A DNA stretch of 64,000 bases, from assembly GCF_004360155.1 (NCBI RefSeq), contig NZ_SAIS01000008.1, forward strand, positions 1 through 64,000. The letters are read 5' to 3'. The notes beneath the pieces are model-generated. The model ran no database searches. It was not told the origin of the DNA and saw nothing but the letters and a program-made list of their open reading frames with translations. Position 1 is the first letter of the stretch. Every line of letters begins with the position of its first letter. Source of the stretch: Paraglaciecola marina. Its GTDB lineage: Bacteria > Pseudomonadota > Gammaproteobacteria > Enterobacterales > Alteromonadaceae. Both the position numbers and the translations under genes were made by a program. Positions 8,941 to 22,098 of the stretch are shown here, piece by piece.

Positions 8941-9573
8941 TTGCACAATCTAGATTTATTCGCTGAGCCAGAGTCCACACCTATTAATGTGATTGATTAC
9001 GATGGGCTGGTGGAATACCACGGATTGCTTATTCCTGCTCAAGAGGCTAATCAATACTTTGATGCTTTACTTCAAAAAATAGAGTGGCAGAGTGACCAAG
9101 CTAATATTTTTGGAAAACAGATTTTAACTAAGCGAAAGGTGGCTTGGTATGGTGATAAACCCTTTAGTTATACCTATTCGAATTCTACAAAAATGGCGCT
9201 GCCTTGGATTGATGAACTAGTCACACTCAAAGGTATTGTTGAAGACAAAACTGGCACTAAATTCAACTCTTGTTTGCTCAACCTATATCACACTGGTGAA
9301 GAGGGCATGGCTTGGCACAGTGATGGTGAAAAAGACTTACTTAAAAACGGTGCTATTGGCTCGTTAAGCTTTGGTGCAGAGCGTAAGTTCTCTTTTAAAC
9401 ATAAGCGCACTCAAAAAACGCTATCGGTATCATTGCAACATGGCAGTTTGCTTGTGATGAAAGGGGAAACCCAAAGCCACTGGTTACATAGATTACCCCC
9501 TACTAAAAAAGTAGACACCCCTAGGGTGAATCTAACCTTTAGAACCATTGATGGGAGTCAAACAAGATTATAA
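8941..9573 (+). CDS. AlkB-like 2-oxoglutarate/Fe(II)-dependent dioxygenase
   Basis: This 210-residue protein should remove alkyl groups from N1-methyladenine or N3-methylcytosine in DNA by oxidative demethylation. Iron ligands His126 and Asp128 (WHSDGE) and His183 (HWLHRLP), and the 2-oxoglutarate-binding Arg195/Arg201 (RVNLTFR), are all present. GTKFNSCLLNLYHTGEEGM and SFGAERKF are typical of the AlkB branch closer to ALKBH2/3 than to E. coli AlkB. The start is TTG, 23 bases after the serine hydrolase stop, with a GGAG ribosome site. I see no LexA box or Ada signal upstream. Confidence 0.87.
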   Translation: MHNLDLFAEPESTPINVIDYDGLVEYHGLLIPAQEANQYFDALLQKIEWQSDQANIFGKQILTKRKVAWYGDKPFSYTYSNSTKMALPWIDELVTLKGIVEDKTGTKFNSCLLNLYHTGEEGMAWHSDGEKDLLKNGAIGSLSFGAERKFSFKHKRTQKTLSVSLQHGSLLVMKGETQSHWLHRLPPTKKVDTPRVNLTFRTIDGSQTRL

Positions 9574-9614
9574 GTGGTTTTTTAACTAAGATGACTTAGA
9601 GTTTTGATTTGATA

Positions 9615-9645
9615 CAAGCTAAAAGCTTATAAAGCCTTTAGCTTG
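9615..9645. terminator. Candidate bidirectional terminator between convergent genes
   Basis: CAAGCTAAA and TTTAGCTTG form a 9-base perfect stem around a 13-base loop, between the convergent AlkB-like and roxA genes. The flanking T or A runs are weak, so the call rests on position and symmetry. Confidence 0.4.
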
Positions 9646-9702
9646 ATTGGGTTAATGCTGGTTAATGAGAAGGAAGAGTAAAGTAATAGGTAACATCCAA
9701 AC

Positions 9703-10866
9703 CTACTCTCCTATATACCAATGACCTTTATTCACAAGCAAAGTTAATAATGGAGCGAATTCTGGGTGTTGGCCGCCATGGTCGGCTAAAAACTCTTCAG
9801 TAATAAATGGCTTTGATAAAAAATTTTTCACTAATTCAGCTGATTCGATTGGGCCGGAGTATGCTTCGCCTAATATGTAAAATGTAAAGTTATCTTCTCC
9901 ATGTTTATCACTATTACCTGGTTCAACGAATAATGGCTTTATTCCTGGGGCTCGGTAAAAGTATTCGCCATTTTGTAACATTTCCATCATGGCTTGCTCA
10001 GAAAACTCTTCGATTTGTTGGTTTGACTCGTCTCCTGCTTTTTTATTGTCACTTAAGAATATCGGTAGCCACTTTTCAAATGCTTCACCTTGCAAGGTTT
10101 CGGCAAGTAAAGCTTTAAACTGAGCTACTTCTTGTTGTTTGATTTCCCCCGAGAATTTGCGGGGTGATAATGCTCGATCTTTGAAGCGTTTGCTAAGTAG
10201 ATTGTTATCTATGGCGTAATCTGCGAAAGACGATAGCATTTCTTGTTGTGAGGGAGCTCTAAAGCCTACTGAATAATTCATACATGGCTCTAGTGCTACG
10301 CCATTATGAGGATGATTGGCTGGAATATAAATAATATCACCAGGGTTGAGTACCTCATCTATGACGGGCGTAAACCCTGTAATTTGAGACAAATCACAAT
10401 GAGGCCTTACCGCCTCGTATTGATCAGGTAGGCCTACTTGCCAACGTCTACTGCCTTTACCTTGAATGATAAATACATCGTATTGGTCAAGATGAGGGCC
10501 AACACCAGCTCCTGCATTAGAGTAACTAACCATAAGGTCATCCATACGCCATACAGGGATAAAATCAAAGGTATTCATTAGGCTATCGGCGGCCGGTACA
10601 TAATGATCAACAGACTGTACAAGGAGGCTCCACTGGCCTAAACAATGACTATTAATGTCGTCATAAGGGCCGTGAGCAACTGTCCATTTGCCATTATGAT
10701 TACTGACAATACGAGAGTCTACTGAGTCTTCTTCAGTTAAACCTGCAAGCTCATGCTCATCGATTGGATCTTCAAAATCCGTCAATCCTTGGCGAATTAA
10801 AAGTGGTTTTTTTTGCCAGTATTCTTTAAGAAAAACGTCTGTATTTATATTTTGTAATCTGTACAT
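9703..10866 (-). CDS. roxA: Ribosomal protein uL16 arginine hydroxylase (RoxA/YcfD, JmjC cupin)
   Basis: This 387-residue 2-oxoglutarate- and Fe(II)-dependent oxygenase matches E. coli YcfD, which hydroxylates an arginine of 50S protein uL16. The iron ligands fall at the same numbers as in YcfD: His125 and Asp127 (GPHLDQYD) and His187 (NHPHNGV). GKGSRRWQVG and NPGDIIYIP are the usual cupin strands. A dimerisation and winged-helix region fills the C-terminus from about 230. It begins 11 bases after the cyclase gene on the same strand and may be co-transcribed with it. The start ATG (MYRLQN) gives normal length. Confidence 0.9.
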   Translation of the reverse strand: MYRLQNINTDVFLKEYWQKKPLLIRQGLTDFEDPIDEHELAGLTEEDSVDSRIVSNHNGKWTVAHGPYDDINSHCLGQWSLLVQSVDHYVPAADSLMNTFDFIPVWRMDDLMVSYSNAGAGVGPHLDQYDVFIIQGKGSRRWQVGLPDQYEAVRPHCDLSQITGFTPVIDEVLNPGDIIYIPANHPHNGVALEPCMNYSVGFRAPSQQEMLSSFADYAIDNNLLSKRFKDRALSPRKFSGEIKQQEVAQFKALLAETLQGEAFEKWLPIFLSDNKKAGDESNQQIEEFSEQAMMEMLQNGEYFYRAPGIKPLFVEPGNSDKHGEDNFTFYILGEAYSGPIESAELVKNFLSKPFITEEFLADHGGQHPEFAPLLTLLVNKGHWYIGE

Positions 10867-10877
10867 CTTTATCCAAT

Positions 10878-12101
10878 TTATTGTTTGCGACCCGTAAGCC
10901 AGTATGTGGTGACTGGGCCAATACCTTTTACGTTAATTTTGCCACGCATAGTAAAATCAAATGAACTGCTTGTTAGTTTATAGGTGGATTCTGTGATCTG
11001 AATTTTATTTGATTGGCCGTGGCTTTCCATTCTTGAAGCTAAGTTTACCGCTTCTCCCCACATGTCGTAACTAAATTTACTTTTTCCGATGATGCCAGCG
11101 ACGACTTCTCCGCAACCAATGCCTATTCGTAGACCTATGTCGAGATTTTGAGCTTTGCAAATACGTTTAAATTCGTGTTGCATGTCTAATGCACAATAAC
11201 AACATTGAATAGCATGCTGTGCGGTTGCAACGGGCAGCCCCCCAGCAGCCATATAGCCATCGCCACTGGTTTTTATTTTTTCTAATCCGTATTTAATGGA
11301 CAACTCATCAAAACGACAAAATATTTCGTTTAAAATTTTGAACAATTGCTGTGGCGTACGTTTTTTACAAAGAGGAGTGAAGTCTTGAATGTCTGCAAAT
11401 AAAATACTGGCTTGTGCAAAATAGTCTGCAATGGGCTCATTTGAGTTTTTTAATCTTTGGGCAATGGTATTTGGCAATATATTTAATAGTAGTTGTTCAG
11501 ATCGCTTACGCTCATGGGCGAGCTTTTTCCAACTTTTACTGACATTTTTCTGAATGTGATAGCTACATAAAATGCTAGCTAGGGCTAATAGACAGGCGCT
11601 TGCAAACTTAAAGCTTTGTTGCGCTGCGTCGTAATTTTGTTGCAAATAAATTTGATAGTAAGTTTCTGTAAAAAGGAACAAGCCACAAAATAGTATTGAA
11701 AAACTCCATTTATAAGTGCTCTCTCGTTCGGTGAAAAAGAACGGACAACAAATTACCGCAAGCAAATAGAAAAAGTGAATATATAAATCTAGCTCCCATA
11801 ATACGCAGGTAGTAATTAGGTTAGTGATATAAACAGTGATTAACCACATTTTAGCGGCTAGATACCAAGCATTATGATTGAGTATGGGTACCCAAATTAG
11901 TGAAGAAATAGTTAAGCAGGTAATGAGTAATTGAAGTGCTCCTTGACCTTGCCAAAACCAGATGGCGCTGGGTATTTGTAATACAGATACCAAAATTACA
12001 ATAAAGGCAATAATATTGGTTATGCGAACAGGAGTGAAATATTCATTTGGGTAACGAGCAATGCCTGCCCAAACCCATAGCTTTAAGAAACGTCTTAACA
12101 T
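10878..12101 (-). CDS. Membrane-anchored class III adenylate cyclase
   Basis: The 407-residue protein has an N-terminal membrane region of about six helices (residues 25-185) and a C-terminal cyclase homology domain (about 210-405). Metal-binding Asp residues lie in LFADIQDFT and SGDGYMAAGG. The transition-state Asn and Arg lie in WGEAVNLASRME. The purine-selecting pair appears to be Lys (LEKIKT) and Asp (YDMWG), which favours ATP over GTP. A short linker after the membrane (SWKKLAHERKRSEQLL) looks like a coiled signalling helix. The sensory input is unknown. Gammaproteobacteria usually make cAMP with CyaA, so this would be an additional enzyme. Confidence 0.85.
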   Translation of the reverse strand: MLRRFLKLWVWAGIARYPNEYFTPVRITNIIAFIVILVSVLQIPSAIWFWQGQGALQLLITCLTISSLIWVPILNHNAWYLAAKMWLITVYITNLITTCVLWELDLYIHFFYLLAVICCPFFFTERESTYKWSFSILFCGLFLFTETYYQIYLQQNYDAAQQSFKFASACLLALASILCSYHIQKNVSKSWKKLAHERKRSEQLLLNILPNTIAQRLKNSNEPIADYFAQASILFADIQDFTPLCKKRTPQQLFKILNEIFCRFDELSIKYGLEKIKTSGDGYMAAGGLPVATAQHAIQCCYCALDMQHEFKRICKAQNLDIGLRIGIGCGEVVAGIIGKSKFSYDMWGEAVNLASRMESHGQSNKIQITESTYKLTSSSFDFTMRGKINVKGIGPVTTYWLTGRKQ

Positions 12102-12195
12102 TTTTAAATCCTTTTAAAAATCAGAGTGAGTAGTTAAGCTCTAATAGAGATTAAGTATAGTTCACTCCAATTTTTATAAAGGATTTAAGGTGAGT

Positions 12196-13578
<1,383 letters not shown>

Positions 13579-14226
13579 CTAATTGAGTGTGCTTATTTGG
13601 TTTAAAGTGTGTTTAGCGCTGTTTAAAATTTGTGTTCTATTTAACAATATTTGTCTGCGTTTACCGCCTACTTGCCGCCATAATACCGCGGATCTTACAC
13701 CTGCTAGTAATGCGGCTCTTACCCGGTGCTGACATTCTGGACGCTGTAATATTTTAGGATCGCCCGCTACTTGAATTTTTCGCGAAATCGGACTGATGAC
13801 ATCTGAATATATACTGTCTAAATTACTTAGCATTTGGCCATCTGATAAATCTAAATGTGATTTTTGGCGTTGAATATTGGCAATACGCTCACCCAATACA
13901 GCCATTGTTTTTTTATTAGAACTGAGCTTGCGTTCTATGGATAACAAGTTAGCAATATATCGAGTGACTTCAACATCTTTGACTTTTGATTGATTACCTA
14001 GCTGCTTAAGAATGGTTTCGTAGCCCAGTTTCAATTGTTTTATATCACCAAATACTTGCTCAGTACTTTCGCTTTCAGTTACCGAAATACTATTCAATGA
14101 TGTATTTAAGGCTTGTTCGCTGTAATCAGCCCCTCGGGCGATTTGTTTTACTAGGGCTGCAGCTTGGCATACACCGGCAAGTGCAATATTACTTTCATAA
14201 AAGCGCATGTTTTGTTTATTACTCAT
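13579..14226 (-). CDS. hflD: High-frequency-lysogenization protein homologue HflD
   Basis: The 215-residue, mostly helical protein belongs to the HflD family: peripheral inner-membrane proteins that in E. coli bind lambda CII and lower lysogeny. The host role is unclear. QAAALVKQIARG near the N-terminus and the C-terminal RAALLAGVRSAVLWRQVGGKRRQILLNR are family features. I start it at the ATG at 14226, which overlaps the mnmA stop by one base and gives the E. coli length; an upstream start at 14265 would run deeper into mnmA. The overlap points to translational coupling with mnmA. Confidence 0.92.
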   Translation of the reverse strand: MSNKQNMRFYESNIALAGVCQAAALVKQIARGADYSEQALNTSLNSISVTESESTEQVFGDIKQLKLGYETILKQLGNQSKVKDVEVTRYIANLLSIERKLSSNKKTMAVLGERIANIQRQKSHLDLSDGQMLSNLDSIYSDVISPISRKIQVAGDPKILQRPECQHRVRAALLAGVRSAVLWRQVGGKRRQILLNRTQILNSAKHTLNQISTLN

Positions 14227-15356
14227 TAACGAATGTAGTTCTCTATAATGCCGCCACCTAAGCAAACGGCGTCTTGATAAAATACTGCTGACTGTCCTGG
14301 CGTAACTGCTTTTTGAGGCTCATCGAATTCAACCAGTATAGTGCCGTCTTCTTTAGGAGTGACTAAGCAAGGGATATCTTGTTGGCGATAACGAGTTTTG
14401 ACCGCGCATTTAATTGCTTCTTGTGGTCCTAAGCGGTCAACCCAATGTAGTTGGTTGGCTACCAAACCCTTAGAGTAAAGCCTTGGATGATTAGCACCTT
14501 GTCCTACAATTAACACATTACGCTGTACGTCTTTATCAACCACATACCAAGGATCTTCACCAAACTCTTTCATGCCGCCAATAAGTAAACCCTTACGCTG
14601 GCCTAGAGTGTGATACATCAAACCATCATGTTTACCAATTACTTGGCCTTCGGCTGTCTCTATTTCACCGGGCTGTGCCGGTAAATATTGCGCTAAAAAG
14701 TCTTTGAATTTGCGTTCACCGATAAAACAAATTCCGGTGCTGTCTTTTTTATCGTGGGTCACTAAGTCTTGCGCAAGGGCAATTTCTCGGACTTTCGGTT
14801 TTTCTAAATGCCCAATCGGGAATAAAGTTTGTGCTACATGCTTTTCAGCTAAGGTATATAAAAAATAACTTTGATCTTTGTTGCCATCTAAGCCACGAAG
14901 CATTTGCCACTTACCCGATTCGTTGGAGCGCTGCACATAATGCCCAGTGGCGATATAATCAGCGTTAAGCTCTTCAGCGGCAAACTCTAGAAAGGCCTTA
15001 AATTTAATTTCTTTGTTGCACATTATATCGGGGTTAGGTGTCCGTCCCGCTTTGTATTCTTCTAAAAAATACTCAAATACATTGTCCCAATATTCAGCTG
15101 CGAAGTTGATGGTGTGTAAGGTCATTCCGAGTTTATCAGCTACCGCTTGTGCATCTTTTAAGTCGTCTGCTGCTGCACAGTACTCATCATTGTCGTCTTC
15201 TTCCCAGTTTTTCATAAACAAGCCTTCGACTTGATAGCCTTGTTGTTTAAGAAGATAAGCCGAAACCGAAGAGTCAACCCCACCAGACATTCCAACCACG
15301 ACTTTAATTCGGCTGTTATCTTGAGTTTGATCTGTTGATTGAGATTGTTGGGTCAT
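14226..15356 (-). CDS. mnmA: tRNA-specific 2-thiouridylase MnmA
   Basis: The 376-residue enzyme thiolates U34 of tRNA-Lys, -Glu and -Gln at the wobble position, using sulfur relayed from IscS and the Tus proteins. The PP-loop GMSGGVDSS (about 22-30), the first catalytic Cys in [10 protein letters not shown] and the second in [11 protein letters not shown] are present, as is the C-terminal beta-barrel with LGQRKG. About 15 residues precede the conserved start. It is the first gene of the minus-strand mnmA-hflD-purB operon. Confidence 0.96.
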   Translation of the reverse strand: MTQQSQSTDQTQDNSRIKVVVGMSGGVDSSVSAYLLKQQGYQVEGLFMKNWEEDDNDEYCAAADDLKDAQAVADKLGMTLHTINFAAEYWDNVFEYFLEEYKAGRTPNPDIMCNKEIKFKAFLEFAAEELNADYIATGHYVQRSNESGKWQMLRGLDGNKDQSYFLYTLAEKHVAQTLFPIGHLEKPKVREIALAQDLVTHDKKDSTGICFIGERKFKDFLAQYLPAQPGEIETAEGQVIGKHDGLMYHTLGQRKGLLIGGMKEFGEDPWYVVDKDVQRNVLIVGQGANHPRLYSKGLVANQLHWVDRLGPQEAIKCAVKTRYRQQDIPCLVTPKEDGTILVEFDEPQKAVTPGQSAVFYQDAVCLGGGIIENYIR

Positions 15357-15677
15357 ATGCAGAAAATGTATTGTTGTGTGCTAAAAAATGGAGCCGAAGT
15401 TTACCAGTTCTAATATGGGAAAGCATTAGCTTAATAAGTGGTTCTAAGTATATTCAATCGTTGAGAGTAATATATCGAGAGATTGAGGTTTCGCAATTCA
15501 AGATTGAAACCTCAATAAGGGTACTGTTAATGCTTTTTAAGTTCATTTTGCACCTTTTCTTAAAAACATATATAAAAGAGTCACATAACGATTAAATACA
15601 ATTTATTAGTAACGTTATGGTGGAGTTATTTGGCTAAGTAAGTGGACTTAAGTACCTAGAAAGCAGGAGTATTATTA
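15357..15677. other. Divergent intergenic region (mnmA / RDD gene) with an inverted repeat
   Basis: This 321-base gap must hold the promoters of mnmA (leftward) and of the RDD gene (rightward). The only clear structure is a perfect 11-base inverted repeat, ATTGAGGTTTC at 15482-15492 and GAAACCTCAAT at 15506-15516, with a 13-base loop and no T run. No coding region is convincing. Confidence 0.5.
15482..15516. repeat. 11-base perfect inverted repeat
   Basis: Arms ATTGAGGTTTC and GAAACCTCAAT surround 13 bases. It lacks a terminator tail in either direction and lies about 160 bases before the RDD gene. It may be an operator or a remnant of a small mobile repeat. Confidence 0.5.
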
Positions 15678-16181
15678 ATGAGTGAAAACCTATTTACACC
15701 GCCAGAGTCAAAGTTGGTGGATGAAACCCAAAGTAACCTTGAATCAGTTCTAGCGTCTCGATGGAGAAGATTAGGGGCATCGCTTATAGATTCGTTTATT
15801 ATGATGTTGTTTGTTATACCTATTATGTACTTTTTTGGTTGGTTTGAGTTCATCACAAATGGCGAAGATCCACCCTTCATGTATTCAATAGGTATGGGGC
15901 TAATGGGGATCCTATTTTTTATTCTGCTCAACTTTAAATTACTAATAAAAAATGGACAAACTATCGGTAAAAAGCTGTTAAATATAAAAATAGTCGATAT
16001 GAACGGTAATCAAGCTGATTTAAAAAAACATTTATTAAAAAGGTACGGGACATACTTTATTCCTAACCAAGTTCCTATTGCTGGAGGTATTTTTCAATTG
16101 ATTAATATATTGTTTATTTTCAGAAAGGATAAAAGATGTATTCATGATCTAGCGGGAGGAACACAAGTCGTGTATTGCTAG
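15678..16181 (+). CDS. RDD-family membrane protein
   Basis: The 167-residue inner-membrane protein has an RDD domain beginning ASRWRRLGASLIDSFIM (about 26-42), with Arg and Asp in the family positions, and three hydrophobic segments (about 38-58, 70-93, 130-150). It ends with the conserved RKDKRCIHDLAGGTQVV. GQTIGKKLLNIKIVDMNG is the typical mid-domain motif. Function in this family is mostly unknown; ion or compatible-solute transport has been suggested for some. It starts at ATG 15678 with an AGCAGGAG ribosome site and is a single-gene unit. Confidence 0.85.
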   Translation: MSENLFTPPESKLVDETQSNLESVLASRWRRLGASLIDSFIMMLFVIPIMYFFGWFEFITNGEDPPFMYSIGMGLMGILFFILLNFKLLIKNGQTIGKKLLNIKIVDMNGNQADLKKHLLKRYGTYFIPNQVPIAGGIFQLINILFIFRKDKRCIHDLAGGTQVVYC

Positions 16182-16421
16182 TAAATCAAAGTGTGATGAC
16201 AAACGTAGGTTTTTAGTTGTCGCACTTTATCTATCCTTTGAAAGCGTATTATTCTAGTTTTTGATTAAATTAATTGTCCTCCTCTCTATTTTCATTTCAC
16301 CCATAAATTTTAGTTGTTAGCAATATTATCCACTTTTAAATATAACCTTCATAAATCTTTTATCTTTCTGTTACATAACCTAAATAAAATTCCTTTTTTC
16401 AATATTTACAGGAAGTTAATC

Positions 16422-17987
16422 ATGTTCAAAAAAGAAATGGCGTCGTTAAGTATTTTAGCCTTATTAGCCTCTTGTTCTGGGGATGATGGGTCTGATGGTG
16501 TGAATGGTAATGATGGCTTAAATAGTTTACTCAACCATGAAACACTTGTATTTGGAGATAGTGAATGTTCTTTCGGTGGTTTTAGAATCAATTCAGGCTT
16601 AGATGCTGATTCAGATGGTGCTTTATCTGATAATGAAGTTAATAATACAAGCTACGATTGTGAAGCTAATACTGTTGGCTCTGAAGGAGCTATTTTACCT
16701 TATTCTGTTTTACGAAATGATATAGAAGATGGTGCCAAGCAAGGTGCTTATTTTGAAATTCGTAACGGTGGTTATGGGTCAGATATGGTTAAACACCCAA
16801 CTAATGCTAGTCAGTTTTACGCATTAACTGATCGTGGACCTAACGCTGTTTATACTGGTGAGCATGGTACAGGAAAGATATTTCCTGTTGCTGACTATAC
16901 CCCTCGTATAGGATTATTTGAAATTCAAGATAATGGGGATGTAAAAAAACTTGAAGATATTTTATTGAAGCGTCCAGATGGCTCTTTAATCACTGGTTTG
17001 CCTAATAGTTCTTCTCTCGGGGGAACCGGTGAAACACCTTATGCTGTATTGGATGATGGTACAATTGAAGTGCTGCGTGAAGACATGAGCCTAGCTTATG
17101 ATGAAACGAGTAACCCAATTAAACTAGATGATTATGGTTTAGATGGTGAGGGCTTGGTTGCTTTGTCTGATGGCACATTTTGGGTGAGTGATGAATACGG
17201 CCCACATATGGTACATTTTGACGCAGATGGAGTTGAGATTGAGCGTATAAATGCATTTACTGATGATGCTCGCGTTACATTTAACTTACCGGCTGAATTT
17301 GCTAATCGACGTGCTAATCGCGGTATGGAAGGTTTAGCAGTTACCCCAGATGAGAAAACCCTAGTGGGCATTATGCAGTCTACTATGTATAACCCTAGCA
17401 GTGCTGTGAAAGCATTGGACCTTGTGCGTATTGTAACTATTGACTTAGAAACAGGTAATGTATCTCAATTTTTGTATCAACAAGAAAAAACACAAAATTC
17501 TCAATCTGGAATCTTCGCATTAAGTGCTACTGAGTTTGTCGTTATTGAGCGTGATGGAGCCTTTTTTGCCTCAGATGTTGATGCCATGAAACACCTGTAT
17601 AAGATAGATATTAGTGACGCTACGGATCTTGAAACAATAACTGACTCTGGTGCTTGGGTGCAAGATGAAGTACTTGGATTAACGAAGAATGGACTAACTA
17701 TTGAGGAAGTAGTACTTAACGAAAGTTGGGATGGGTTAACTAATATTACGCCTGTAACTAAGACTTTTCTTGTAGATTTAGTCGCTGAAGTTCAATACCC
17801 CCATGACAAGCTTGAAGGTATGTGGTTTATTAATGAGTCTACCATTGGCGTAATAAATGATGATGATTTTGCTACATGGTCTACTAGCAGAGTACTAGAG
17901 CAAAAATATTTAGATGCGGGCCAAACTGACATTGACAGTAATACTCTATATATTATTGAAGATTTAGATCTTGTACTTTATTTATAA
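16422..17987 (+). CDS. Lipoprotein with esterase-like/phytase-like propeller domain
   Basis: This 521-residue protein starts at ATG 16422 (AGGAAG upstream) with a lipoprotein signal ending at the lipobox LLASC, so the mature protein is anchored to a membrane by its Cys. A short Gly-Asp repeat follows (DGSDGVNGNDG), then a calcium-loop-like DADSDGALSDNE near 55-70. From about residue 95 the protein fits the esterase-like activity of phytase family: TDRGPNAVY, GLDGEGLVALSDGTFWVSDEYGPH, NRGMEGLAVTPD, EGMWFINEST. These are beta-propeller proteins proposed to hydrolyse phosphate or carboxyl esters. The gene stands alone; a phosphate-scavenging role is speculative. Confidence 0.78.
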   Translation: MFKKEMASLSILALLASCSGDDGSDGVNGNDGLNSLLNHETLVFGDSECSFGGFRINSGLDADSDGALSDNEVNNTSYDCEANTVGSEGAILPYSVLRNDIEDGAKQGAYFEIRNGGYGSDMVKHPTNASQFYALTDRGPNAVYTGEHGTGKIFPVADYTPRIGLFEIQDNGDVKKLEDILLKRPDGSLITGLPNSSSLGGTGETPYAVLDDGTIEVLREDMSLAYDETSNPIKLDDYGLDGEGLVALSDGTFWVSDEYGPHMVHFDADGVEIERINAFTDDARVTFNLPAEFANRRANRGMEGLAVTPDEKTLVGIMQSTMYNPSSAVKALDLVRIVTIDLETGNVSQFLYQQEKTQNSQSGIFALSATEFVVIERDGAFFASDVDAMKHLYKIDISDATDLETITDSGAWVQDEVLGLTKNGLTIEEVVLNESWDGLTNITPVTKTFLVDLVAEVQYPHDKLEGMWFINESTIGVINDDDFATWSTSRVLEQKYLDAGQTDIDSNTLYIIEDLDLVLYL

Positions 17988-18075
17988 GGCTTTTAATTAA
18001 GATTAAGGCCATTTAATTGTACATTTTCACATTGCATATCTTAGGGGAGAGCGTAAGTTATGCAGTGTGATACTT

Positions 18076-18675
18076 CTAAAGCTCTATATATTCACCATTA
18101 GCAATTCCATCTATAGTCCAATTGCCAATACGATAGCGTATTAACCTAAGGGTTGGGTAACCAATATGAGCTGTCATACGTCTTACCTGGCGATTTTTGC
18201 CCTCCGAAATGGTGATAGATAACCAACTGGTGGGCTTGTTTTGTCGAAATCTTACTGGCGGATTACGAGGCCAAAGGGAAGGTTCCTCTATTTGCTCTAC
18301 TTTTGCCGGCCGTGTCATTCCATCCTTCAATTCGACGCCATTTCTTAATTTTTCTATTTCTGATTGTTCAGGTTGACCTTCAACCTGTACCCAGTAGGTC
18401 TTACTAGTTTTGTGTTTTGGTGAAGCAAGCCTGTTTTGTAGTTTACCGTCATTCGTTAATACCAGTAATCCTTCGCTGTCTTTATCTAATCTGCCAGCAG
18501 CATAGATATCAGGGATCGGAATAAAGTCTTTTAGAGTTTGCCTGCCATCTTGGTCGGTAAATTGTGTTAACACATTGAAAGGCTTATTAAATAATACAAC
18601 TTTTTTAGGTGCGTTAGATTCAGGTAGATTAGCTTTATTTTTATTGTGGTTGTGAGAGTAAAACGGGTTAGTCAT
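18076..18675 (-). CDS. rluE: 23S rRNA pseudouridine(2457) synthase RluE
   Basis: The 199-residue RsuA/RluB-type pseudouridine synthase converts U2457 of 23S rRNA. The catalytic Asp lies in [13 protein letters not shown] (about 60-72), followed by KTYWVQVEG and the C-terminal [22 protein letters not shown]. The N-terminal S4 domain is absent, as in RluE. It lies divergent from icd, the same neighbourhood as in E. coli (rluE/icd), which supports the subtype. Confidence 0.93.
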   Translation of the reverse strand: MTNPFYSHNHNKNKANLPESNAPKKVVLFNKPFNVLTQFTDQDGRQTLKDFIPIPDIYAAGRLDKDSEGLLVLTNDGKLQNRLASPKHKTSKTYWVQVEGQPEQSEIEKLRNGVELKDGMTRPAKVEQIEEPSLWPRNPPVRFRQNKPTSWLSITISEGKNRQVRRMTAHIGYPTLRLIRYRIGNWTIDGIANGEYIEL

Positions 18676-18885
18676 AGTAAGCTATAAAATAAAAGTATTA
18701 TAAAAAATGCACTGATAGGTAGATGGAAGTGTGATTTACAGAATATAATATGCAAGCAAAACTTGTATTTATTTAATTTACCCATATATATTTTGCTGTC
18801 TAATTTACGTTAGATAATTTTAAAACTTCGGTAAATAACACCAGTTCATAGTGCCACACTGTAGTGGATTAAAGAGTTTTGTTAA

Positions 18886-21159
<2,274 letters not shown>

Positions 21160-21207
21160 TATGAATAGTAATACGCTTTATACTTTATAGAGTGTGTTTT
21201 GCTGGTA

Positions 21208-21236
21208 TAAAAAAGCAGACGTTAGTCTGCTTTTTT
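21208..21236. terminator. Bidirectional terminator between icd and cspD
   Basis: AAAAAGCAGAC-GTTA-GTCTGCTTTTTT is a perfect stem with an A tract before and a T tract after, between convergent icd and cspD. Confidence 0.9.
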
Positions 21237-21277
21237 ATTACGAGTGATTCGTTGAGCTGTTAAAGCTCGGTGATCAT

Positions 21278-21496
21278 CTATCGTTCTGGCTCCCCACTGA
21301 AATCTATGTTTTCAGCATGTAAGCCTTTAGGCCCCTGTTGCACCTCGTACTTGACTTCTTGTCCTGCTTTTAACGAGCGGTAACCTTCCATCTGTATCGT
21401 CGAGTAATGAGCGAAAATATCTTCTCCGCCATCATCAGGTACAATAAAGCCAAACCCTTTTGCATTGTTGAACCATTTTACTTTGCCGACTGCCAT
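21278..21496 (-). CDS. cspD: Cold-shock-domain protein CspD
   Basis: The 72-residue single-stranded nucleic-acid binding protein carries RNP1 KGFGFI and RNP2 DIFAHYSTI. Position next to clpS-clpA and the C-terminal [14 protein letters not shown] identify CspD, which in E. coli accumulates in stationary phase and inhibits replication. It is divergent from clpS, as in E. coli. The start is ATG with an AGGAAG ribosome site. Confidence 0.94.
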   Translation of the reverse strand: MAVGKVKWFNNAKGFGFIVPDDGGEDIFAHYSTIQMEGYRSLKAGQEVKYEVQQGPKGLHAENIDFSGEPER

Positions 21497-21726
21497 GCTT
21501 CTGCTTCCTTAAATCCCTTGAACTAATACCACTTTGACCCCACACTTACTATGAAGGGGGGAGACGTGTTAACTACTCAATATAACCGCCCAATTAAAAT
21601 GTAGGTTTTTTAAGCTGTTTTTGTCAAGTCGAATTTTTAATTTTAGATAATGAAAATAGGCTAAAACCAAGGTAGTTGCTAAACATTGAGATTTTATCTG
21701 TAATTTTTGGACCAAATAATTAAGTT

Positions 21727-22047
21727 ATGAGTAAAGATAATACTATAGATATAGAACGCCAAAAAAGCAGGGAAGAGCAAAGAAAGAAAGCGGCTCCACC
21801 ACCCATGTACAAAGTGATTCTTAATAATGATGACTACACACCAATGGACTTTGTCGTTGATGTGTTGATGCGCTTTTTTAACCTAGAGGGAGAAAAGGCA
21901 CAACAAATAATGTTAACGGTGCACTACCAAGGCAGAGCAGTTTGTGGCATATATACAGCAGAGATAGCTGAAACGAAAGTAATGCAGGTCAGTAGGTACG
22001 CTAAAGAAAATCAACATCCATTAATGTGTACTATGGAACAAGCATGA
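21727..22047 (+). CDS. clpS: ClpA adaptor protein ClpS
   Basis: The 106-residue adaptor recognises N-degrons (N-terminal Leu, Phe, Tyr, Trp) and delivers them to ClpAP. The binding pocket motifs [18 protein letters not shown] and [20 protein letters not shown] are intact, after a flexible charged N-terminus (about 1-25). It lies 51 bases upstream of clpA in the same direction. Both aminoacyl transferases that create these N-degrons (bpt, aat) are encoded about 3 kb away. Confidence 0.96.
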   Translation: MSKDNTIDIERQKSREEQRKKAAPPPMYKVILNNDDYTPMDFVVDVLMRFFNLEGEKAQQIMLTVHYQGRAVCGIYTAEIAETKVMQVSRYAKENQHPLMCTMEQA

Positions 22048-22098
22048 TAGTGACGTTAACAAATCTATCTTATACGCTAGCAGTCAGAGGGCATTCTT

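Noticed and set aside
15335-15595. Possible small gene of 86 codons
   Set aside because: It overlaps the mnmA start and intergenic repeat, has no ribosome site and no recognisable protein pattern.
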